A stretch of 64,000 nucleotides of DNA from positions 541,525 through 605,524 of the forward strand of contig NZ_QGGP01000002.1 of the NCBI RefSeq assembly GCF_003148645.1, written 5' to 3'. Shown here piece by piece: positions 35,814 through 45,699 of the stretch. Both the position numbers and the translations under genes were made by a program. The notes under the pieces are model-generated. The model was not told where the DNA came from and searched no databases. It saw nothing but the letters and a program-made list of their open reading frames with translations. Each line of letters opens with the position of its first letter. The stretch's first letter is position 1. The stretch comes from Xanthomarina spongicola (lineage in GTDB: Bacteria > Bacteroidota > Bacteroidia > Flavobacteriales > Flavobacteriaceae).

Positions 35814-37436
35814 TTATTCTCCTTCTAATTTAGGAATTACTACACCTTTTTCTTTTAGCAGCAATTTAGCTTTTTCCATATTTCTAAATTGTTTAATTTC
35901 TAATGGACCCGTAAATACTTCACTTTGTAGTGGACGTGGTGGATACTTAACATACGATTCTATTAAGTCTTGTGTCGCTTTATTGAAGATTGGTAATGTC
36001 CATGTTTTTTCTGTAAAACTATTCATAAATAAATCGTAACGTTCTTGAGGATCTGCCCATAAATCATAAATAGCTGGTACAGTTGCGACATAGGTTTGGT
36101 CTCCTCTCCAACCTAATTCTTGTCCTGGCATATTACTTCCTGCTAAAGCACCATTGTCTCCACGTGTATTGAAAACAGCTTTCCATCTATCAACTCTTAC
36201 AGCTCCAGGAGATAATTCAGACTCTGTAAAGTAAAACCATTTTCTACGTAATGGTTCCCCTTCATCAAATAAGATGTTAGACATATCGTAACTATCAAAA
36301 ACCATAGGAACTCCTTCTCTATCTTTAGTTGGTAATTCTACTCCTGCTAAAGATGCAAAGGTTGCCATATAGTCTAATCCACCAACAATATCATGATTAT
36401 CTGTACCTGCTTTAATTTGTCCTGGCCACCATGCTAATGCTGGAACAAGGCTTCCACCTTCTCTATCTGTACCTTTAGATCCTCTAAATGGTGTATAACC
36501 AGCATCTGGATATACATCTTGCCAAGCTCCATTATCAACTGTATAAACTACAATTGTATTCTCGCTAATGCCTAGAGCCTTAATTTTGTCCATAATACGA
36601 CCAACGTTGTAATCCATTTCCATTACTGCATCTGCATATTTGCTTTTAGCTGGTGATTTTCCTTTAAATTGCTTTGAAGGTAAATTTGGCTGATGGTTTT
36701 TAGCAAAGTTAATGCTCATAAAAAATGGTTTTTTATCTTTTGCATAAATATCCATTTGCTTTAGAACATTTTCAGTCATATTCATGTCTAATTCTGCAAT
36801 GTTCTCTGTAGTAACTTTAGAAACTTCTCTAACTGGCTTACCTGCTTCTCCTTCTAAAATACCTTTGGTTACTTTTTGGAAAAAAGCGGCCATTTCTGGA
36901 GACATTTCTGGATTCCATGAAGGGAAAGCATATGTATATGCATTTAAGTGATATAAAACCACGTTTTGCATAATATCATAACCTTGTGCAGTTGGCATGG
37001 CATAATCGTCTTCACCTAAATGCCATTTTCCAGAAAAATACGTGTTATAATCTGCTTTTTTTAATACTGAAGCTATTGTCCATTCTGCTGCTGGTAGTCC
37101 ACCACCTTGTCCTTGAAAGGCAACTGTAGTCATACCAGAACGGTTTGGAATTCTACCAGTTTGCATAGCTGCTCTACCTGGAGTACAACTTGGCTGTCCA
37201 TAAAATGACCAAAATTGCATACCCTCTTTTGCAACTTTGTCTAAATTTGGAGTTGGCATTCCTCTACCAACACCTCCTCCATATACGCCTAAATCTCCCC
37301 AACCTGTATCATCTGATACAATCATGATGATATTCGGTTTTGCTGGTCTTTTGCTGTTTTTCTGAGCAAATGTCACAGAAAATGATAGGAAAAAAATACC
37401 TATCATTATTAATGATAACGTTTTTGTGTTTTTCAT
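35814..37436 (-). CDS. Secreted type I sulfatase (formylglycine type)
   Basis: A 540-aa sulfatase with a signal peptide ending at VTFAQK. IIMIVSDDTGWGDLG gives the metal-binding Asp pair. The active-site motif is PSCTPGRAAMQTGR, i.e. C-x-P-x-R, in which the Cys must be converted to formylglycine by a maturation enzyme not present in this window. FSGKWHLGE and VVYTVDNGAWQDV supply further metal and substrate residues. It is likely to remove sulfate from an extracellular or periplasmic ester. No SusC/SusD genes or other carbohydrate enzymes are adjacent; the only neighbour is the HAD lipoprotein downstream. Confidence 0.93.
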   Translation of the reverse strand: MKNTKTLSLIMIGIFFLSFSVTFAQKNSKRPAKPNIIMIVSDDTGWGDLGVYGGGVGRGMPTPNLDKVAKEGMQFWSFYGQPSCTPGRAAMQTGRIPNRSGMTTVAFQGQGGGLPAAEWTIASVLKKADYNTYFSGKWHLGEDDYAMPTAQGYDIMQNVVLYHLNAYTYAFPSWNPEMSPEMAAFFQKVTKGILEGEAGKPVREVSKVTTENIAELDMNMTENVLKQMDIYAKDKKPFFMSINFAKNHQPNLPSKQFKGKSPAKSKYADAVMEMDYNVGRIMDKIKALGISENTIVVYTVDNGAWQDVYPDAGYTPFRGSKGTDREGGSLVPALAWWPGQIKAGTDNHDIVGGLDYMATFASLAGVELPTKDREGVPMVFDSYDMSNILFDEGEPLRRKWFYFTESELSPGAVRVDRWKAVFNTRGDNGALAGSNMPGQELGWRGDQTYVATVPAIYDLWADPQERYDLFMNSFTEKTWTLPIFNKATQDLIESYVKYPPRPLQSEVFTGPLEIKQFRNMEKAKLLLKEKGVVIPKLEGE

Positions 37437-37745
37437 TGTTAAATTTATTAAGTTAAAATTGATATTGATTAATTAAAAAGGCACTAAAATATAAACACAT
37501 AGTCTCAAAATAAATTTGCTTGAATATTATTTATAATTGATAAATAATGATCTGAGGAGTGCTAATTGGCTGTAAATCTATTGTTTAAAACTAGCTATAT
37601 TTATTAGTTACCTAAATATAAACAAATTTAAAAAAAAAAAACACAGAACTTAAAAACAGGCAAAAATTTCTTACAAAAAAGTTTTAAGTATTGTAACAAC
37701 TCAACAATACGTGATAAAAATAGTACGTATATTTAAGTTATTTAT
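37437..37745. other. 309-base intergenic region
   Basis: No gene is seen. The left part is the leader of the sulfatase gene (minus strand); TATATTTTAG on the minus strand about 50 bases upstream is a weak -7 box. The right part has GTATTGT (37688-37694) pairing with ACAATAC (37704-37710), a possible weak terminator for the glycolytic cluster that ends at 37746. Confidence 0.4.
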
Positions 37746-38108
37746 CTACAACCCTTTCATTAATAATTCAGCAGTTGCAGGATTAGTAGCCAATGGCACA
37801 TCGTGAACATCGCATAAACGCATAAGCATAAGCACATCTGGTTCGTGAGGGTGTTTTTCTAAAGGATCTCTAAAAAACAAGACCATGTTACATTTGCCTT
37901 CAGCAACACGAGCAGCAATTTGTGCATCTCCACCTAAAGGTCCTGAAAGTAATCTTAACACTTCAAAACCAGCTTTTTTAACTTTTTTGCCAGTAGTTCC
38001 AGTAGAAACTAAAGAAATATTTTTTTGAAGAAGCACCTCTTTATGTTCATTTAAAAACTGAACCATTTCTGCTTTTTTCCCGTCGTGTGCTATTATTGCT
38101 ATTTCCAT
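37746..38108 (-). CDS. mgsA: Methylglyoxal synthase
   Basis: Converts dihydroxyacetone phosphate to methylglyoxal, a bypass of lower glycolysis. It is 120 aa, the minimal form. [15 protein letters not shown] contains the conserved His and phosphate region, STGTTGKKV binds phosphate, [18 protein letters not shown] holds the catalytic Asp, and [11 protein letters not shown] contains the active-site His. It overlaps the upstream kinase-like gene by 10 bases and ends the pfkA-gapA-kinase-mgsA series. Position next to PfkA and GapA fits relief of triose-phosphate overload. Confidence 0.95.
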   Translation of the reverse strand: MEIAIIAHDGKKAEMVQFLNEHKEVLLQKNISLVSTGTTGKKVKKAGFEVLRLLSGPLGGDAQIAARVAEGKCNMVLFFRDPLEKHPHEPDVLMLMRLCDVHDVPLATNPATAELLMKGL

Positions 38109-38971
38109 GAATCTAATTGATTAATATGATATTTTACAAGCCCATCTATAGGACGTCTTACAATGTTTCCTACTTTAAAATGAAACTCTTCGGCTATTTC
38201 CAAAATTTCATCTTTAGAAAAATATGCAATTGAACCAGCAAAGTGAACAGGTACTGCTTTAAGTACATCTGAATATTGCAGAATCATATTTTTTGAAAAT
38301 TCACGAAGTCCTTTTTTGATTAGGTTTTTAATATACTCTGAATCTTTATGAGTAAACATAAATTCAGCAAAAGATGCCAAATAGGCATTTGGATTTGGTT
38401 GTTTATACAAGTTATATTTAATTTCATCTGCATCTATGTGATATTTTTGTGCAAACAAAATCTTCAAATTTTCTGGCATGTGATTAAAATAATAATCACG
38501 AATTAGTTGTTTTCCATAATAATTTCCTGCAGCATCGTCCATAATAGTATAGCCTAAAGATGATACACGTTGATGCAGAACTTCACCATCAAAATAACTA
38601 CAATTAGAACCTGTACCTAAGATACAAACTACTGCTGCTTCGTTTTCATGGTTTATGGTTGCTCTAACTGCTGCAAATGTATCTTCTTTAACTTCTACTA
38701 AAGCTTTATTGAAAATGGATTGTAAGACTTGCTTTAATAGGAGTCTTGGTTTTTCTGTGCCACAACCTGCTCCATAAAAAAACACATGAGTGACATCTGT
38801 TTTATGTGATATTAATTCAGGATTTGAGTTTATAATATTTGAAAGCTCTTCTTCTTTTAAAATGGCAGGATTAAGACCCTTAGTATGAATTTTATCTAAA
38901 AGCTGATGTCCTTGAGAATCTACAGAAATCCAATCGCATTTTGTTGAGCCACTATCGACAATTAATATCAT
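38099..38971 (-). CDS. BadF/BadG/BcrA/BcrD ATPase family, N-acetylglucosamine kinase-like
   Basis: A 290-aa ASKHA-fold kinase. [16 protein letters not shown] is the phosphate-1 loop, [14 protein letters not shown] the phosphate-2 loop, and [13 protein letters not shown] resembles the substrate-binding region of N-acetylglucosamine kinases. [14 protein letters not shown] near the C-terminus is the adenosine motif. It most likely phosphorylates an amino sugar such as N-acetylglucosamine released from peptidoglycan, feeding glycolysis; the exact sugar is inferred. It overlaps mgsA by 10 bases and follows gapA across a terminator hairpin. Confidence 0.85.
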   Translation of the reverse strand: MILIVDSGSTKCDWISVDSQGHQLLDKIHTKGLNPAILKEEELSNIINSNPELISHKTDVTHVFFYGAGCGTEKPRLLLKQVLQSIFNKALVEVKEDTFAAVRATINHENEAAVVCILGTGSNCSYFDGEVLHQRVSSLGYTIMDDAAGNYYGKQLIRDYYFNHMPENLKILFAQKYHIDADEIKYNLYKQPNPNAYLASFAEFMFTHKDSEYIKNLIKKGLREFSKNMILQYSDVLKAVPVHFAGSIAYFSKDEILEIAEEFHFKVGNIVRRPIDGLVKYHINQLDSWK

Positions 38972-38988
38972 GAGTTAAAAATATAAAA

Positions 38989-39031
38989 ATTCCACACACT
39001 ATTTTAATAATCTTGATATAGTGTGTGGAAT
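38989..39031 (-). terminator. Terminator after GAPDH gene
   Basis: ATTCCACACACTAT (38989-39002) pairs with ATAGTGTGTGGAAT (39018-39031), 14 base pairs with a 15-base loop, between the GAPDH stop and the kinase-like start on the minus strand. Confidence 0.8.
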
Positions 39032-39046
39032 TTAATTTTTAATTTT

Positions 39047-40045
39047 TTAAAGTGAATGCATTATTTCTGCTAATTCCAATAATTTTACAGAATATGCGTA
39101 TTCATTATCATACCAGCCAACTATTTTGAAAAATTTTGAATTTAATTCTATAGCTGCATCTGCATCGAAAACACAAATTCTTGTTTCGCTAACAAAATCT
39201 TGAGATACTACTTTTTCTTCTGTGTAACCCATAATGCCTTGCATTTCGTTTTCAGAAGCATCTTTAAAAGCTTTTTTTATTTCTACTAGCGAAGTTTCTT
39301 TTTCTGTTCTTACAGTCAAATCGACTACAGAAACATTAGCCGTAGGTACTCTAAAGGCCATTCCTGTTAATTTTCCATCTAATTTTGGAATTACTTTACC
39401 AACTGCTTTTGCTGCTCCAGTAGAAGCAGGAATAATATTAATTAGTGCACTTCTTCCAGATCTATAATCTTTTCTTGAAGGACCGTCAACTGTTAATTGT
39501 GTTGCAGTTGTAGCATGAATAGTAGTCATTAATCCTTCTTCTAGACCAAAGTTATCGTCTATAACTTTTGCCATTGGAGCTAAACAGTTTGTGGTGCAAG
39601 AAGCATTTGATATAATTGTTTGCGATGCTTTTATATCTTTATGATTAACACCCATTACAAACATAGGTATGTCTTTACTTGGTGCTGAAACAACAACTTT
39701 TTTTGCTCCTGCTTCTATATGATAATTAGCCGTTTCTAAGGTTTTAAAAATGCCTGTACAATCTGCTATAATATCTGCATTAACCTCGTTCCATTTTAAG
39801 TTTCTTGGGTCTTTTTCTGCTGTGACTCTAATAGATTTTCCATTTACAACTAAATGTCCATTATTAACTTCAATTTTTCCATCGAATCTTCCATGAACAG
39901 AATCGTATTTTAATAAATAGGCTAAATGGTCTACTTCTAATAAATCATTTACACCTACTACTTCTATATTCTGTTTTATAGCTTCTCTAAATACCAGTCT
40001 CCCAATTCTTCCGAAACCGTTAATACCTAATTTTAATTTTGACAT
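39047..40045 (-). CDS. gapA: Glyceraldehyde-3-phosphate dehydrogenase, type I
   Basis: A 332-aa glycolytic [22 protein letters not shown] binds NAD. The catalytic Cys is in [15 protein letters not shown], followed by [10 protein letters not shown] with the active-site His. The specificity loop is [14 protein letters not shown], and [11 protein letters not shown] ends the protein. Its leader lies 55 bases from the pfkA stop, so the two are probably co-expressed, and a strong hairpin follows it. Confidence 0.97.
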   Translation of the reverse strand: MSKLKLGINGFGRIGRLVFREAIKQNIEVVGVNDLLEVDHLAYLLKYDSVHGRFDGKIEVNNGHLVVNGKSIRVTAEKDPRNLKWNEVNADIIADCTGIFKTLETANYHIEAGAKKVVVSAPSKDIPMFVMGVNHKDIKASQTIISNASCTTNCLAPMAKVIDDNFGLEEGLMTTIHATTATQLTVDGPSRKDYRSGRSALINIIPASTGAAKAVGKVIPKLDGKLTGMAFRVPTANVSVVDLTVRTEKETSLVEIKKAFKDASENEMQGIMGYTEEKVVSQDFVSETRICVFDADAAIELNSKFFKIVGWYDNEYAYSVKLLELAEIMHSL

Positions 40046-40100
40046 TCTAATCTATTATTTATTTTGATTCTTTATTTATTATTTTTCTTTTGAAATTTAT

Positions 40101-41087
40101 TTAAATGGTCATGATATCTGACACTCTTAATAGCTCTAAATTAATTTCTGTTCTTCCTTTTACAGCCTTATCTAAAGCTGTTAATTCTATTTTATTATCA
40201 AGAATTCCAACCATGTAATTTGATTTTCCTTCTAGCAAAGATTCAACAGCCTTTACTCCCATTCTACTTGCAAGAACGCGATCGAAACAAGATGGCGAAC
40301 CTCCTCTTTGCATATGTCCTAAAACAGAAACTCTAACATCGTATTCTGGCATGTTTTCGTCTATATAGTCTTTTAATTCGAACACATTTTTACCTATTTT
40401 ATCTCCTTCAGCCACGACAACTATGCTTGAAGATTTTCCTGAGGCCTTGCTTCTTTTCAATGATTCTACTAATCTATCAAGTCCTAAATCTTCTTCAGGA
40501 ATTAAAATTTCTTCAGCTCCTGCTCCAACTCCTGCGTTTAAAGCTATATGACCAACATCTCTTCCCATAACTTCAACAAAAAACAAGCGTTTATGAGAAC
40601 TTGCTGTATCTCTAATCTTATCTATAGCTTCTACAACAGTGTTAATTGCAGTATCATAACCAATAGTGAAATTGGTGCCAAAAATATCGTTATCGATAGT
40701 TCCTGGGATTCCCATTATAGGGAAGTTAAATTCTCCATTAAAAACCAAGCCACCAGTAAATGTACCATCTCCACCAATTAATACCAAAGCATCTATACCT
40801 TCTTTAATTAAATGTGCATGTGCTTTATCTCTTCCTTCTTTTTCTCTAAACTCTTTTGAACGAGCAGATTTTAAAATGGTACCTCCTGTATGAATTATGT
40901 GGTTTACACTTCTTGCTGAAAGCAATTTAAAATCGCCTTCCATCATACCTTCAAAGCCTCTATAAATACCAACACACTCAACATTATGATAAGCACAAGT
41001 TCTTACAACAGAACGTATGGCAGCATTCATTCCTGGAGCATCACCTCCAGAAGTCATGACTCCAATTTTTTTTATTTTTTTACTCAT
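40101..41087 (-). CDS. pfkA: 6-phosphofructokinase
   Basis: ATP-dependent phosphofructokinase, 328 aa, the committed step of glycolysis. MTSGGDAPGMNAAIRSVV and LIGGDGTFTGG bind ATP; FPIMGIPGTIDNDI holds the catalytic Asp; VEVMGRDVGHIAL and LGHMQRGGSPSCFDR bind fructose-6-phosphate. It is the first gene of the minus-strand glycolytic group. Confidence 0.97.
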   Translation of the reverse strand: MSKKIKKIGVMTSGGDAPGMNAAIRSVVRTCAYHNVECVGIYRGFEGMMEGDFKLLSARSVNHIIHTGGTILKSARSKEFREKEGRDKAHAHLIKEGIDALVLIGGDGTFTGGLVFNGEFNFPIMGIPGTIDNDIFGTNFTIGYDTAINTVVEAIDKIRDTASSHKRLFFVEVMGRDVGHIALNAGVGAGAEEILIPEEDLGLDRLVESLKRSKASGKSSSIVVVAEGDKIGKNVFELKDYIDENMPEYDVRVSVLGHMQRGGSPSCFDRVLASRMGVKAVESLLEGKSNYMVGILDNKIELTALDKAVKGRTEINLELLRVSDIMTI

Positions 41088-41175
41088 TTACCTCAATATT
41101 TCATATTGTAAACTTACTAAAGAAAACATATTAAAAACAATGACTTATATCATGCATAAATTATAAGTATTAGCT

Positions 41176-44100
41176 TTATTCTTTCTCTTTATCGTCTTTT
41201 TCTTTAAAACCAACATAAGATGGCAACACGTTGTCTTCGCTCTTGGCTTCTTTCTCTTCTTCTGTGCTTTCAATGGTCTTTACTTTACCCTTAAATATTT
41301 TATCTATTAGCTCTTTAAATGTATCAAAATCTACACTATAGGCGATTCCAACTCCTTGTGTATAACCAATTTCTTCTCCAAAGTTTCTAATACTATTCTC
41401 TCTATTAAACACTTTTGCAGTTAAAGTTCCTTCATCGTTTAGTAAGAAGTCTATTTGTACATCTCCAGCAACAACAGACTCACTAACGCCACCTACTGGA
41501 ACACCAACTTTTCCGTTAATAATTACACGTTCAGAAATATTAGTTTGTAAAGTAACACCTAATCTATTATCTGTTTGATATTCAGGCGTATTTTCGCCAG
41601 CTTCATAGTTCAACCCAATATTAACTTTGTTATCTCCATTAGAGAACATTCCTGTAATAATACCATTAAGACGTTCTGTTAGTGTACCTGTAAAATTAAC
41701 ATCGTTTAAACTATTTGAGAAAGAGCCTGTTGCTAATAAATATAGTGCTTGATTATCTCTATCCTCTTTAGAATTTAATCTATATTGAATTTCAGATTTA
41801 ACTGTAGAACTTAAGTTTGGAAATACAAAATCAAAATCTACATCAGGTTTTTCTAATTGCCCAGTTAATGAAGTTACTACATAAACTGGAATACTTCTGT
41901 TTATTGGATTATCTAGTAAAGGAGATGGATTTGCTTGTGTTTTATATGAAGCTTTAATGTCTATTATTGCATCATATGGCACACCATCCCATCCTAAACT
42001 TCCTTCTTCTACTATAAATTTCTTTTCAACAACGCCTCCATATTTAAAGTTATAAATCCCTTCGAATACTACAAAATCTCCATACATTCTAAACTTTCCG
42101 TTGGTATTGATTTCTATTAATAATCCTCCTTCTCCTTTACCTTTAATGGTACTTCCGGATTCTTTATCAATAACAATCTCAATTTCAGCATCTTGAGTAA
42201 TATCTAAATCGAAATCTAGTTCTAAACCTTTAACTTCTTTAACAACAATTTCTTCTCCTTTAAGTTTTGCAGCTTTTTCTTCTGGAGATAAAAAATGAAT
42301 AAATGAGTTGTCTCCAAAAGTTTCCATATCACTTAAAGGAATAACAAATGTTGTTCCTGGATTTGTTTCTGCAGTGACACTTATTACTAATTCATCTGCT
42401 GGACCTTTTATAGTAGCAGAACCACCAATAAATGCTGTACCATAATATAATACTTCATCTTCTTCATCATCATCAACTACACCATCTGTATCTAAAACCA
42501 CTAAGTTTGATGTTTCAATGCCTAAATCTAATTTCCATTTAGAAAAATTAGTATGACTTATACTGCCATTTAAAACACCTTTTGTGTCGAATTTTGTATC
42601 TGATAATCTAATTGAATTAAATATAAAGCTTTGATTTGTTAAACTAACTAAGGAGTTTTCAGCTAAATTATAATCGACATTTAGATATGGCACAGATAAT
42701 CCGGAGTTATTTAGTTTTAATTCGCCAGTTATGTCTGGTTTCATTAAGTTTCCAGTAACTCTTGCAATCCCTGAAACATCGCCTCTTATATCTTCTAATA
42801 TATCTACTAAAAATGGATTTAGAATTTGAAGACTGAAATAATTAAACTTCAACCCAACATCTATTGAAGAAGTTTCGCCTTGTACATATATATCTCCAAA
42901 AGCCGAAAAAGATTGAGAAATATCATCTTTAATCTTAACATCTACATTATATGCAGTTAAGTCTTCATTTCCTACAATTTTAGCATCAAAAGATCCAAGA
43001 GCTAATTCATTGACTATAAAATTATCTATAGTTATTGCTGAGTTTGGCAAATAACTTCCATTTTGTTGAAACAAATCTAGTTTACCATTTACATTACCTT
43101 GTAAATCTAAACCTTCAACAGTTGGTGTGATTTTTGCTAAATCGACATTTTCGAACTTTAGGTTTATGCTTTTATAAGTTGAATCTTTTAATACTCCAGA
43201 TAGTTTAATAACTTCTTTATTATGATTCATAACTATTTGATCTATATCAAAATTTACTAAATCGTTATCAAATTCAATTTTATTTAAGGAGTCCCTCTTC
43301 TCATTTATAGTCCATGTATTTCCTTTGAATGTAACATCAGATTCTTTAAATCCAATAACAGATTTATTTTCTTTATTAATAGTATGATAAAAATTTAAGT
43401 TATAGATATCGCTATTTTTATTTCCTCCTTGAAACTCTGTACGCACAAATAACGTATCGTTAAGTGTTTTATTAATTAAATTGAATTTAGATACATCATA
43501 GTATTTTGTATTGATACTGTCTACTTCTACATATGCATTAAATAGTGGGTTTTTATTATCTAATTGCAATTCAATTTGACTTGCAAAATAATCGAAAAGC
43601 TTAATCTCTGGAGACTTAAATGTTAGTTTAAATTCTTCTTCATCACTTTCTACTCTTCCTCTTACGTAAGTATTCTTTCCTAATGATAATTCTGGAACAA
43701 AAACTTCAACAATTTTATTATAAATCTTAAAATTAAAATCTATGTACTGATTTAATTTAACTTTATGAGGTTTATAGTTTGTATAGATGCTACCTAATGC
43801 ATTTTCAAACAACAATCCAATATCTCTAAATAGAAATTCGCCACTTAGTTCTCCTTCAACAATATCTGGTGAATTTACTACTACATGTCTTAATTTTCCA
43901 TTAAAAGTAGAGGTTATGGCAAAATCGTCAAAAAAGTATTCATCATTTTCATTTTTATAATACGTTTCATTGAATTGAATACTACCTACTGCATCATCTA
44001 TGGTAATACCTTCCATTTTCATTTCAACAATTCCTTTAAAAATTGAAATATCGTCATTATGTACAAAATTTAATTCCCTTAGGTTTGCATAATTTACGTT

Positions 44101-45594
44101 TGCAATAAAATCGAAAGTATTTATTTTTTCAGAAAAATTGGCGAGACCATTAAACTGTAATTTTAAATTTTTATCATTAGAATTAAGTTTTCCATCAAAT
44201 ATTTTGTTCATTAAATCTCCTGAAACCTCTATGTTTTGATAAGTGTAGTTATTATAGGTAACAGAAAAAATATCACCATCTAGATGTGTATCGACATTTT
44301 CTTTAGTAAACCCAGAACCATTAACATCTAAGTTTAATGAAGCTACACCTAGTGTTTCATCATTAATAAACTTCCCAATATTAAACTCTTTAAATACAAC
44401 GTTACCAGAATATGATGCATTATCAATATCATTTATTTTTTGCATACTTAAATTAGCATCAATAAAACCTAATTGCGTGTTAATTGCTAAACTAGCATTG
44501 ATTGTAGAAGTAGTGATTTCTGTTAGACCAATAACATTAAAATTACCCAGTTTATCGAATGAAGAAGGAATAGATTCACCAAGAACATTTGGCAACAAAG
44601 CTTTTAAATCTCTATAGTTTGAAGATAGTTTGTGAAAATCTCCTCTCATATAAAAATTATTTTCTTCACTATTAAATAAGTTTTTAAAATTAATATTTCC
44701 GTAAATCTCACTCCTTGAGCTAGTAAACAAATTTAAATTAGTAACCTGTAAATCGTTTAAAGTACCATCTATTTTAGCACTTAACTTAGCTCTTTGGTTA
44801 ACACCAAATTCGTTATAAAAAGTATTTAATTCGTTTAGAGCAATATCAGATTCATCAAAAGTTGCATCGACTTGCACCTTATTTGTAAAGTCCTGCAACT
44901 CTTCTCTTTTATACAAAAACTTAACTTCACCTTTTAAAGACGAATTAAGAGTTTTTATACTTAAATTTTCTAATAAAATATTACTTGGTGTATAAGTGAA
45001 ATTACTGATAAGGTTTTTAACTTCTAATCCACGACTATCTAAAAATGCTAGAGTGTTTATTCGAGTACTAACATCGCTACCATTAATTAACAAGTTAGTT
45101 GTATTTGTATAAATGTTAGTGAATTCTAATATTTTAGGAGTCTCTTTATTTTGATCTATTAGTCTAAAAGTACCTCCATTTATAGTAACATCGCTTGAAG
45201 ACAGTAAAAAATCACTTTCTTTATCTGAAGGATTATCTTCATCAAATTTTGCAACAAAAATATCTAAATTTGTATCTGTTTCTCCTTGATACGTTTTTAA
45301 ATTGAAGATTAATCCTTCTAAATCTATATCTCCAAATACCAATTTAGAGTTGATAATATTTCTAAAATTTAAAATAGACGTATTTAATTCTATAACACTA
45401 AATAAAGTGTCTTTTTTATAATCTCTAATTAGTATTTCTTTTAATTCTACATCTCCATTAAACTGAAGGCCTACTTTACCAATATTAATATTGGTTTTAA
45501 AATCTTCATTTAATCTTGTAGTTACTTTTTTTCCAAGATAAGTTTGAACAGCTGGAATTGAAAGTAACAGCACCAAAATGATGAAAAGCAGCAA
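41176..45594 (-). CDS. Translocation/assembly module TamB-like protein
   Basis: A very long AsmA/TamB-type protein, at least 1472 aa. An N-terminal hydrophobic helix (LLLFIILVLLLSIPAVQTYL) is followed by a periplasm-spanning beta-rich groove thought to carry phospholipids or help outer-membrane protein assembly, then the conserved DUF490/TamB C-terminal domain (about 1100-1450, e.g. GEGGLLIEINTNGKFRMYGD). The extreme C-terminus is acidic and lysine-rich. The strict start is a TTG at 45594, but the frame stays open to 45694 and encodes a basic helix (LKRIKKFLKIL) typical of this family with no ATG, GTG or TTG, so the true start is unresolved. Confidence 0.9.
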   Translation of the reverse strand: MLLFIILVLLLSIPAVQTYLGKKVTTRLNEDFKTNINIGKVGLQFNGDVELKEILIRDYKKDTLFSVIELNTSILNFRNIINSKLVFGDIDLEGLIFNLKTYQGETDTNLDIFVAKFDEDNPSDKESDFLLSSSDVTINGGTFRLIDQNKETPKILEFTNIYTNTTNLLINGSDVSTRINTLAFLDSRGLEVKNLISNFTYTPSNILLENLSIKTLNSSLKGEVKFLYKREELQDFTNKVQVDATFDESDIALNELNTFYNEFGVNQRAKLSAKIDGTLNDLQVTNLNLFTSSRSEIYGNINFKNLFNSEENNFYMRGDFHKLSSNYRDLKALLPNVLGESIPSSFDKLGNFNVIGLTEITTSTINASLAINTQLGFIDANLSMQKINDIDNASYSGNVVFKEFNIGKFINDETLGVASLNLDVNGSGFTKENVDTHLDGDIFSVTYNNYTYQNIEVSGDLMNKIFDGKLNSNDKNLKLQFNGLANFSEKINTFDFIANVNYANLRELNFVHNDDISIFKGIVEMKMEGITIDDAVGSIQFNETYYKNENDEYFFDDFAITSTFNGKLRHVVVNSPDIVEGELSGEFLFRDIGLLFENALGSIYTNYKPHKVKLNQYIDFNFKIYNKIVEVFVPELSLGKNTYVRGRVESDEEEFKLTFKSPEIKLFDYFASQIELQLDNKNPLFNAYVEVDSINTKYYDVSKFNLINKTLNDTLFVRTEFQGGNKNSDIYNLNFYHTINKENKSVIGFKESDVTFKGNTWTINEKRDSLNKIEFDNDLVNFDIDQIVMNHNKEVIKLSGVLKDSTYKSINLKFENVDLAKITPTVEGLDLQGNVNGKLDLFQQNGSYLPNSAITIDNFIVNELALGSFDAKIVGNEDLTAYNVDVKIKDDISQSFSAFGDIYVQGETSSIDVGLKFNYFSLQILNPFLVDILEDIRGDVSGIARVTGNLMKPDITGELKLNNSGLSVPYLNVDYNLAENSLVSLTNQSFIFNSIRLSDTKFDTKGVLNGSISHTNFSKWKLDLGIETSNLVVLDTDGVVDDDEEDEVLYYGTAFIGGSATIKGPADELVISVTAETNPGTTFVIPLSDMETFGDNSFIHFLSPEEKAAKLKGEEIVVKEVKGLELDFDLDITQDAEIEIVIDKESGSTIKGKGEGGLLIEINTNGKFRMYGDFVVFEGIYNFKYGGVVEKKFIVEEGSLGWDGVPYDAIIDIKASYKTQANPSPLLDNPINRSIPVYVVTSLTGQLEKPDVDFDFVFPNLSSTVKSEIQYRLNSKEDRDNQALYLLATGSFSNSLNDVNFTGTLTERLNGIITGMFSNGDNKVNIGLNYEAGENTPEYQTDNRLGVTLQTNISERVIINGKVGVPVGGVSESVVAGDVQIDFLLNDEGTLTAKVFNRENSIRNFGEEIGYTQGVGIAYSVDFDTFKELIDKIFKGKVKTIESTEEEKEAKSEDNVLPSYVGFKEKDDKEKE

Positions 45595-45633
45595 TATAAT
45601 TGCTACTAATTTAGATAGTATTTTTAAAAATTT

Positions 45634-45661
45634 TTTGATACGTTTTAAAGTTATAACTTTG
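45634..45661 (+). promoter_or_regulatory. Promoter for tsaD (TTTG ... TAACTTTG)
   Basis: TTTG at 45634-45637 and TAACTTTG at 45654-45661, with a 16-base spacer, approximate the Bacteroidota -33/-7 pair, 38 bases before the tsaD ATG. It overlaps the open upstream extension of the divergent TamB frame. Confidence 0.5.
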
Positions 45662-45699
45662 AAACCAAAATTAACAATTATTGTGCCTAAAATTCACTA

